From FEN-1219 sp036274615 (GTDB lineage Bacteria > Pseudomonadota > Gammaproteobacteria > Steroidobacterales > Rariloculaceae), in contig DASUFK010000402.1 of assembly GCA_036274615.1 (NCBI GenBank), positions 1 to 19,599 of the forward strand: a stretch of DNA of 19,599 nt, in the 5' to 3' direction. The notes under the pieces were generated by a model that ran no database searches, was not told where the DNA came from, and worked only from the letters and a program-made list of their open reading frames with translations. A program made the position numbers and the translations under genes. Of the stretch, positions 14,237 through 19,599 are shown in pieces; position 1 is the first letter of the stretch; every line of letters starts with the position of its first letter.

Positions 14237-16672
14237 GTGAGAGCTTGGGTTTATCTCGCGGGTGCGGGCGTGGTCGCGGCGGGAGCCGCGGGCTTCGCGC
14301 TCATGCACCGGGCTCCGCACGCCGCGCTGCAGGGCCAATGGTCGATGCTCGACAAGTACTGCGCGAACTGTCACAACAACGACGATCTCACTGCCGACCT
14401 GTCCTTCCAGGGGCGCCACCCCGACAACGTCACCTCCGATCCCGCGGTGTGGGAAAAGGTGCTGCACAAGCTCAGCATCGGTGCGATGCCGCCGAATGAT
14501 CAGCCGCAGCCGCCGCCGGAGCTGCGCGCCACCTTCGTGCAGGCGCTCGAAGGCACGCTCGACGCCGCCGCCGAGGCCAAGCCCTACGCCGCCACCACGC
14601 ACGTGCATCGCCTGAACCGGGCGGAGTACGCCAATGCGGTTCGCGATCTCTTCGGCATCGAGGCGAATCTGGCGGAAGACCTGCCGAGCGACGGCGGCGA
14701 CTTCGGCTTCGACAACATCGCCGACGTGCTGCGAACGTCGCCGCTGCTGCTCGAGCGCTATCTTTCCGTGGGTTTGCGCGTGGCCGACATGGCCGTCGGC
14801 AACGCGAACGCCGTCGTTGGCTCCACCAGCTACCGCATTCCGTTCGACACGACGCAGGACTACCACCTCGAAGGGCTGCCGCTCGGTACGCGCGGCGGAG
14901 TGGCCGTCCGCCACAACTTCCCGGCCGACGGCGAGTATGTGTTCTCCGCTCGCCTCGTGCGGGGCGTCGAAGAGGGCTACCACGGCGTGGAAGGCCACGA
15001 TCGGCCGCACGAGTTCCTGGTGCTCGTGGACGGCCAGATCGTTCACACGGGCGAGGTCGGCACCAAGGAAGATCACGAGACGAGTGTCGCCGAAGGCTTC
15101 AACATCGCCGGGTTCGCCGTCGACGCGAAGATGACTTCGGCACACATCCCGGTGACGGCAGGCCCGCACGAAGTGGCGTTCACGTGGCGCGAGCAGAGGT
15201 CACGCGAGCAGAACGCCTGGGAGCCGGGCCTTCGGGCCACGCTCGAGATCCACAATCCGGCCGGCATGCCGCGGATCGAGGACGGCCGCATCGAAGGCCC
15301 GTACAACGTCACGGGCGTGAGCGACACGCCGAGCCGCCAGAAGATCTTCACGTGCCGCCCGAGCGCGGCCGCCGAAGAGCAACCGTGCGCAGAGAAGATC
15401 GTGACGACCATGGCGGCGCGTGCTTACCGCCGTCCGGTCGACAAAGACGACATCGCACCGCTGATGGCGTTCTACGAGAAGGCGCGCGCGAATGGCGGCG
15501 ATTTCGACGCCGGCATCCACGACGCTCTGGCGCGGACGCTCGTGAGCCCCTGGTTCCTGTTCCGCACCGAGGCCGATTCGCCGGATGCGCCCCCCGGCTC
15601 GGCGCACCGCATCAATGATTATGAGCTCGCATCGCGGCTGTCGTTCTTCCTCTGGTCCAGCGTGCCCGACGACGAGCTGCTCTCGCTCGCCGCGAAGGAC
15701 GAGCTGCACGAGGCGGGCACGCTCGAGGCGCAGGTTCGGCGCATGGTGGCGGATCAGCGCTCGAACGCGCTCGTCGAGAACTTCGTCGGTCAGTGGCTGC
15801 AGCTGCGCAACCTCGACTCGCGCGCCCGGCCCGATCTGCTGATGTTCCCCGACTTCGACGCCAATCTCCGCAACGCCTTCCGCACCGAGACGGAGATGCT
15901 GTTCGGCCACGTGCTGCGCGAGGGCCGGCCGGTGCAGGAGCTGCTCACGGCGGACTACACGTTCGCGAACGAGCGCCTGGCGCGCCACTACGGGATCCCG
16001 GGCGTTTACGGCTCGCGGTTTCGCAAGGTCGACGTAACGGACCCGAACCGCCGCGGACTCTTCGGCCACGGCAGCATCGAGTCGATCACGGCGGCCTCGT
16101 CCCGCACGTCGCCGATCATCCGCGGCAAGTACATCGTCTCCACGTTCTGGAACAATCCGCCGCCGGCGCCGCCGGCCACCGTGCCGGCGCTCGAGGCGAG
16201 CGCGCCGAAGGACCGGCCGGCCACGGTGCGCGAGATGCTCGAGCTGCATCGGGCGGATCCCACCTGTGCGTCGTGTCACCGGAACATCGACCCGGTGGGG
16301 TTCGCGCTCGAGAACTTCGACGTGGACGGCTCGTGGCGCGAGACCACCCGCGAGGGGCTCAAGATCGACTCGGCCGGCGTGCTCGCGGACGGCTCGAAAG
16401 TGGAAGGGCCGGTACAGCTGCGCGAAGCGCTACTGCGAAACCCGTCACTGTTCCCGAACACGGTGACCCAGAACATGATGATTTATGCCCTCGGCCGCGG
16501 CCTCCAGCCGGCCGACATGCCGGTTGTTCGTGGGATAGTGCGAAATGCGGCCAAACGGGATTACAGTCTCATCTCTATAGTGCTGGGCATCGTGGACAGT
16601 TATCCTTTCCAGATGCGCACCAACGGCGCTGCAGCAGGCGCGACGACAACCGTCGCGCAGACGAAGGAGTAG
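14237..16672 (+). CDS. Membrane-anchored dihaem c-type cytochrome of DUF1587/1592/1588/1585 architecture
   Basis: An 811-residue protein beginning at GTG 14237. An N-terminal anchor or uncleaved signal (about 4-23) is followed by a haem-binding CANCH (42-46) with LHKLSIGAMPPND, the planctomycete-type cytochrome motif. Then come DUF1587 (HRLNRAEYANAVRDLFGIE), a carbohydrate-binding-like beta region (about 210-370), DUF1595 (ARAYRRPVDKDDI), DUF1592 (YELASRLSFFLWSSVPDDELL, FVGQWLQLRNL), DUF1588 (RRGLFGHGSIESITAASSRTSPIIRGKYI) with a second haem site CASCH (677-681) in CASCHRNIDPVGFALENFD, and DUF1585 at the end. The start of the beta-region assignment is approximate. It is followed three bases later by the DUF1552 gene, its usual partner. 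It should be a periplasm-facing redox protein; the substrate is unknown. Confidence 0.93.
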   Translation: MRAWVYLAGAGVVAAGAAGFALMHRAPHAALQGQWSMLDKYCANCHNNDDLTADLSFQGRHPDNVTSDPAVWEKVLHKLSIGAMPPNDQPQPPPELRATFVQALEGTLDAAAEAKPYAATTHVHRLNRAEYANAVRDLFGIEANLAEDLPSDGGDFGFDNIADVLRTSPLLLERYLSVGLRVADMAVGNANAVVGSTSYRIPFDTTQDYHLEGLPLGTRGGVAVRHNFPADGEYVFSARLVRGVEEGYHGVEGHDRPHEFLVLVDGQIVHTGEVGTKEDHETSVAEGFNIAGFAVDAKMTSAHIPVTAGPHEVAFTWREQRSREQNAWEPGLRATLEIHNPAGMPRIEDGRIEGPYNVTGVSDTPSRQKIFTCRPSAAAEEQPCAEKIVTTMAARAYRRPVDKDDIAPLMAFYEKARANGGDFDAGIHDALARTLVSPWFLFRTEADSPDAPPGSAHRINDYELASRLSFFLWSSVPDDELLSLAAKDELHEAGTLEAQVRRMVADQRSNALVENFVGQWLQLRNLDSRARPDLLMFPDFDANLRNAFRTETEMLFGHVLREGRPVQELLTADYTFANERLARHYGIPGVYGSRFRKVDVTDPNRRGLFGHGSIESITAASSRTSPIIRGKYIVSTFWNNPPPAPPATVPALEASAPKDRPATVREMLELHRADPTCASCHRNIDPVGFALENFDVDGSWRETTREGLKIDSAGVLADGSKVEGPVQLREALLRNPSLFPNTVTQNMMIYALGRGLQPADMPVVRGIVRNAAKRDYSLISIVLGIVDSYPFQMRTNGAAAGATTTVAQTKE

Positions 16673-16675
16673 GCA

Positions 16676-18016
16676 ATGTTCATCACGAAGAAGCACTTGG
16701 ATCGTCGGACCTTCCTGCGCGGCGCGATGGGTACCGCGATCGCCCTACCGTTCCTCGATGCGATGGTCCCTGCGGCAACCGCGCAGACCCGCACCGCGGC
16801 GGCAGAGAAGCTGCGCTTCGGCGCGGTCTACATGCCGAACGGCATCTATCCCGGCATGTGGCATCCCGAGAAGACGGGCAAGGGCTGGGAATTCCAGCGC
16901 ACGATGAAGCCGCTCGAGCCCTATCGGGAATACCTCACCACGATCAGCCAGATGAAGGCGCCGGAAGGTAAGAAGGACATGGGCGGCATCCACATGGGTG
17001 CGAGCGCCGCGTTCCTGAACGGCGCCGGTCCGCAAGGCCACAACGGCGAGTTCAACCTGATCCAGTCGAAGAAGTCGGTGGACCAGTACATCGCGGACGC
17101 GATCAGCGGCGATACGCCGCTTCGCTCCCTCGAGGTTGGCACCGAGGACATGGGCACCTCTGCGGGCGCCTGCGACGGCTATCCGTGCGTGTTCTTCGGC
17201 ACCATGGCATGGCGCGACGACAAGAGCCCGCTGCCCGTCTCCGTGAACCCGCAGGTCACGTTCGAGCGCATGTTCGGCGAGCCGGGTTCCGCGCGCGAGC
17301 GCCTGATCCGCCTGCAGACGAAGGAGAGCATGCTCGACTCCGTGCTCCAAGAGACGGCTCGCCTCGAGAAGAAGATCGGCGCGGCCGACAACGCGATTCT
17401 CGACGAGTATCTCTCGAGCGTGCGCCGCGTCGAGGAGCAGCTGCAGAAGATGCAGTCGCGCTCCGAGGCGATCGCGAGCGCGTCGGGCGGCCCGGTGGGC
17501 ATCCCCGAGGACTTCGACCAGCACATGACGGTCACCTACGACCTGTTGCACCTCGCGTTCCAGGGTGACCTCACTCGGGTGTTCAGCTTCATGGTGGGCC
17601 ACGAGGCCAGCGGCCGCAGCTACGCCTTCTTGGGCGTCAAGGAGCCGCATCACTCGACCTCGCACCACAAGAACACGCCGGAGAGCCTCGAGGCCTACTC
17701 GAAGATCGGCTCGTACCACATGGTCAAGCTCGGCCAGTTCATCGAGAAGCTGAAGAACACGAAGGAAGGCGACCACACGTTGCTCGATACGTCGCTCGTG
17801 TACTTCGGCGCCGGCATGAGCAACGGCTTGCTGCACGACCGGCACAACGTGCCCGCGCTGCTGGTCGGCACGGCCGGTGGACGCATCGAGGCAGGCGGCC
17901 GGCACATCGCGGCGGAGAAGGATCTGCCGACGTCGAACCTGCTGCTCGCGCTGGCCGACAAGTACGGCGCCGAGATCGACAGCATCGGTATTGCGACGGG
18001 TCGCATGCAGATCTAG
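16676..18016 (+). CDS. Tat-exported DUF1552 protein
   Basis: A 446-residue protein with a strong AAGGAG ribosome site six bases before the ATG. The N-terminus has a twin-arginine signal (DRRTFLRGAMGTAIALPFL, Arg10-Arg11) with probable cleavage after ATA near residue 36, so it is exported folded, often a sign of a bound cofactor or a folded partner. The body matches DUF1552 (PF07586): FGAVYMPNGIYPGMW, then GGIHMGASAAFLNG, a helical or coiled-coil stretch (about 205-268), HEASGRSY, EPHHSTSHHKN and GAGMSNGLLHDRHNVPALLVG. The many conserved His and Asp residues could bind metal. DUF1552 genes regularly accompany the DUF1592/1588 cytochromes, as here, but no activity is established to my knowledge. 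A terminator closes the operon 24 bases after the stop. Confidence 0.94.
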   Translation: MFITKKHLDRRTFLRGAMGTAIALPFLDAMVPAATAQTRTAAAEKLRFGAVYMPNGIYPGMWHPEKTGKGWEFQRTMKPLEPYREYLTTISQMKAPEGKKDMGGIHMGASAAFLNGAGPQGHNGEFNLIQSKKSVDQYIADAISGDTPLRSLEVGTEDMGTSAGACDGYPCVFFGTMAWRDDKSPLPVSVNPQVTFERMFGEPGSARERLIRLQTKESMLDSVLQETARLEKKIGAADNAILDEYLSSVRRVEEQLQKMQSRSEAIASASGGPVGIPEDFDQHMTVTYDLLHLAFQGDLTRVFSFMVGHEASGRSYAFLGVKEPHHSTSHHKNTPESLEAYSKIGSYHMVKLGQFIEKLKNTKEGDHTLLDTSLVYFGAGMSNGLLHDRHNVPALLVGTAGGRIEAGGRHIAAEKDLPTSNLLLALADKYGAEIDSIGIATGRMQI

Positions 18017-18040
18017 TCGATCCGCTTTCTCGTACGTACA

Positions 18041-18070
18041 CAGGGCCCGCTATGCGGGCCCTGTTTTTTT
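18041..18070 (+). terminator. Intrinsic (Rho-independent) terminator of the ankyrin-cytochrome-DUF1552 operon
   Basis: CAGGGCCCGC (18041-18050) pairs perfectly with GCGGGCCCTG (18054-18063) over 10 bp around a TAT loop, followed at once by seven T (18064-18070). It lies 24 bases past the DUF1552 stop. Confidence 0.95.
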
Positions 18071-18133
18071 CGGGCGCCGAATCAACGCGGTGCGGTCTAC
18101 GCGGCGGGCCGCCGAGCGCGCTATGCTGCCGGC

Positions 18134-18667
18134 ATGACCCGGCGCCCAGCCAAAGCCGATGACGTCCTCCGCCTCATGCAGACTCTCGGCCGTTACGCAC
18201 GCGGGCCGGGCCGAGTGTACTTCACGGGCGGCGCAACAGCCGTCATGAAAGGCTGGCGGGACGCAACCGTCGACATCGACCTCAAGCTCGATCCGGAGCC
18301 GGCCGGAGCATTCGAGGCCATCGCCAGGATCAAAGAGGAATTGTCGCTGAACGTCGAGCTTGCGAGCCCAGACCAGTTCATCCCGGACCCACCGGCAAGC
18401 CAGTCGCGTGCCGAATTCATCGGTCGCGAAGGCGCCGTCGAGTTCTACCACTACGACCTATACGCGCAAGCATTGGCGAAGATCGAGCGAGGCCACGCGC
18501 GCGACCTGGTAGATGTCACTGCGATGGTGAAGACCGGCGCTGTGGGGCCAGCGCTGCTCGCGGAGCTCTTCGCAAAGATCGAGCCGGCGCTGCTGCGCTT
18601 TCCCGCGATCAGCGCCCCGGCGTTCCGCGCCAAGCTCGAACGCTTTCTCCAGTCGGTGCAGTCGTGA
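18134..18667 (+). CDS. Nucleotidyltransferase-fold protein (DUF6036/AbiEii-like)
   Basis: A 177-residue protein with the signature of minimal nucleotidyltransferases: YFTGGATAVMKGWRDATVDIDLKL, that is GG at 32-33 and the metal-binding Asp47-x-Asp49. The later part (FYHYDLYAQALAKIERGHARDLVDV) fits the helix that completes the fold in AbiEii/DUF6036-type proteins, where a Lys and an Asp near 'KIxRxxxRDLxDV' are usual. Family members include toxins that modify tRNA or proteins, but many are uncharacterised. The ATG at 18134 has no clear Shine-Dalgarno; TATGCT at 18121-18126 could be a -10 box, which would make the leader very short. The gene overlaps the next by four bases (GTGA). The assignment to the fold is fairly sure; toxin function is not. 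Confidence 0.75.
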   Translation: MTRRPAKADDVLRLMQTLGRYARGPGRVYFTGGATAVMKGWRDATVDIDLKLDPEPAGAFEAIARIKEELSLNVELASPDQFIPDPPASQSRAEFIGREGAVEFYHYDLYAQALAKIERGHARDLVDVTAMVKTGAVGPALLAELFAKIEPALLRFPAISAPAFRAKLERFLQSVQS

Positions 18668-18975
18668 TTCCCGACCTCCGAGCGCTGCCCGGCGGCGACC
18701 TCGTGATGCAGGGGTTGCAGGACCTTGCCGATGGTACGAGCGACAGCGTCGAGGCGCTGCTGGTGCAGATTGCACGGCCGCGGCTCGCGACCGCGGGGCT
18801 CGAGGTCCCCGGGTCCGCACGCGAGAACGCTGAGCTCGCACTGTACTCACGCTTGTCGGATGAGGGCGCCGAAGATCCATACGCCGCGTACAACAGCCTG
18901 TTGCGCCGCCTCGTGAGCTGCGCGACGGCGCTCGAGCACGATCTTTACCGACGCGAGCCCGGCCGCGGCGGATGA
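18664..18975 (+). CDS. Small hypothetical protein coupled to the nucleotidyltransferase
   Basis: A 103-residue protein starting at a GTG that overlaps the stop of the upstream gene (GTGA). It is predicted to be largely helical: LPGGDLVMQGLQDLADGTSDSVEALLVQIARPRL, then AELALYSRLSDEGAEDPYAAYNSLLRRLVSCATALEH. There is no signal peptide or membrane segment and no family I can name. Composition is balanced and the overlap is typical of true partner genes, so I take it as real. It probably works with the nucleotidyltransferase-fold protein, perhaps as an inhibitor or adaptor; this is inferred from gene order only. Confidence 0.7.
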   Translation: MIPDLRALPGGDLVMQGLQDLADGTSDSVEALLVQIARPRLATAGLEVPGSARENAELALYSRLSDEGAEDPYAAYNSLLRRLVSCATALEHDLYRREPGRGG

Positions 18976-19054
18976 CCTGAGGTGCTCGGTTCCTCCGGCG
19001 CCGTTAACGAGTCGATCCCGATTGAGACATCTTGAGGGAGCATCAGGGGTGGCT

Positions 19055-19063
19055 TGCTAAAAT
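19055..19063 (+). promoter_or_regulatory. Extended -10 promoter of the cytochrome c gene
   Basis: TGCTAAAAT is an extended -10 element (TGn plus TAAAAT, five of six consensus bases) in an otherwise GC-rich region. A TTGAGG at 19032-19037 is 20 bases upstream, too far for a good -35, which an extended -10 can tolerate. The predicted start near 19070 leaves a leader of about 42 bases with GGAG at 19097-19100. Confidence 0.5.
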
Positions 19064-19111
19064 CATCCCCTGGCATGGGCTTTCAGGCCCTTTTCCGGAG
19101 AGCTCACGTCG

Positions 19112-19507
19112 ATGTCCGCGATCCGACCCATTCCCCTGCTCGCACTGGCCGCCCTGCTGGCCGCGCCTGCCGCCTACGCCAGCGATACCAAGGGCGATGC
19201 CGCTAAGGGCAAGGAAGTGTTCGAGGCCAGTGGCTGCCCGGCCTGCCATGGCGTAGTCAAGGAAGACAATGCGAAGGTGGGCCCCAATCTCGTCGGCGTC
19301 GTCGGACGCAAGGCCGGGACCGTGCAGGCTCTCTTGGGCCCCAGCGACAACCTGAAGAAGTACGGTGTGACCTGGAGCGCCGAGACGCTGGATGAGTTCC
19401 TGGTGAACCCGAGCGCCAAGGTGCCGGGCACCGCGATGGCAGGCATCCTCACCGATCCGCAGCAACGCGCCGACGTGATCGCCTACCTCTCCACGCTGAA
19501 GAATTGA
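19112..19507 (+). CDS. Periplasmic class I cytochrome c
   Basis: A 131-residue exported monohaem cytochrome. The signal peptide (1-23) ends in AYA; the mature domain starts SDTKGDAAKGKEVFEASG. Haem is attached at CPACH (Cys42, Cys45, His46), and Met109 in PGTAMAGI is the likely sixth ligand. KVGPNLVGVVGRKAG and the final RADVIAYLSTL helix are typical of mitochondrial/c2-like small cytochromes. GGAG lies 11 bases before the ATG. It should shuttle electrons in the periplasm. It could accept electrons from the dihaem cytochrome encoded upstream, but the terminator at 18041-18070 and two intervening genes show it is a separate transcript. Confidence 0.93.
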   Translation: MSAIRPIPLLALAALLAAPAAYASDTKGDAAKGKEVFEASGCPACHGVVKEDNAKVGPNLVGVVGRKAGTVQALLGPSDNLKKYGVTWSAETLDEFLVNPSAKVPGTAMAGILTDPQQRADVIAYLSTLKN

Positions 19508-19524
19508 CGCCGTGGCCGGCCGGG

Positions 19525-19599
19525 TCAGTCCGTGGCCGTGGCGTCGCTCTTTCCCCGCGCCTGGTCGTACTCGTCTCGCGCCTCGACGAACTTGACCAC
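19525..19599 (-). CDS. C-terminal end of an unidentified gene (partial, runs off right edge)
   Basis: On the minus strand a frame enters from the right edge and ends at TGA (19527-19525), giving 24 residues: VVKFVEARDEYDQARG, then KSDATATD. The charged, helical, non-repetitive end and its convergent placement 17 bases after the cytochrome c stop fit the tail of a real gene. Too little is present to name it. Confidence 0.45.
   Translation of the reverse strand: MVKFVEARDEYDQARGKSDATATD

Noticed and set aside
19077..19094. GGGC-TTTCAG-GCCC-TTTT as an attenuator in the cytochrome c leader
   Set aside because: A 4-bp stem is too weak to terminate; likely chance.
1..19599. CRISPR array, tRNA, rRNA, insertion sequence or transposase
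   Set aside because: Looked for; no regularly spaced repeats, no tRNA-like arms or rRNA stretches, and no transposase motifs or terminal inverted repeats were seen.

Overview
The window is GC-rich (about two thirds G+C) and densely packed with genes, with short leaders and several 4-14 bp overlaps. The gene content suggests a gammaproteobacterium of the Steroidobacteraceae/Nevskiales/Xanthomonadales type: a PEP-CTERM exosortase substrate behind a sigma-54 promoter, integron cassettes, DUF6152 secreted proteins, and a DUF1587/1592/1588-type dihaem cytochrome paired with a DUF1552 protein. This placement is an inference from gene families; no rRNA or tRNA is present.

Left edge (1-982): remains of an integron cassette array read on the minus strand. 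There is a partial cassette gene, a clear attC recombination site (259-384), an upstream cassette with no convincing gene, a lone core-type site (765-771) and a possible promoter. No integrase gene lies in the window. Then a long minus-strand block (983-9949, read right to left): DUF6152 protein, MmcQ/YjbR protein and secreted alpha/beta hydrolase; then NfeD, SPFH/stomatin, a small membrane protein and a sulfotransferase with a histone-H1-like basic tail; then a lipoprotein resembling a substrate-binding protein, overlapping a membrane GGDEF-EAL protein. The last pair looks like a periplasmic sensor coupled to cyclic-di-GMP output.

Centre (9950-11078): a minus-strand PEP-CTERM gene with a good -24/-12 (sigma-54) promoter, a candidate activator palindrome upstream and a strong GC hairpin downstream. 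A second DUF6152 gene starts divergently at 11079.

Right half (11079-18070): plus-strand genes for envelope proteins. After the DUF6152 gene and a 408-base gap comes a tight three-gene operon: exported ankyrin-repeat protein, membrane-anchored dihaem cytochrome, Tat-exported DUF1552 protein. It is closed by a textbook intrinsic terminator. The chemistry of this system is unknown to me; it is the most interesting part of the window. The two DUF6152 proteins should each mature to an N-terminal His-His, which raises the possibility of a metal (copper-brace-like) site.

Right edge (18134-19599): a two-gene unit (nucleotidyltransferase-fold protein plus small protein, 4-bp overlap), a class I cytochrome c with an extended -10 promoter, and the tail of a convergent minus-strand gene leaving the window.
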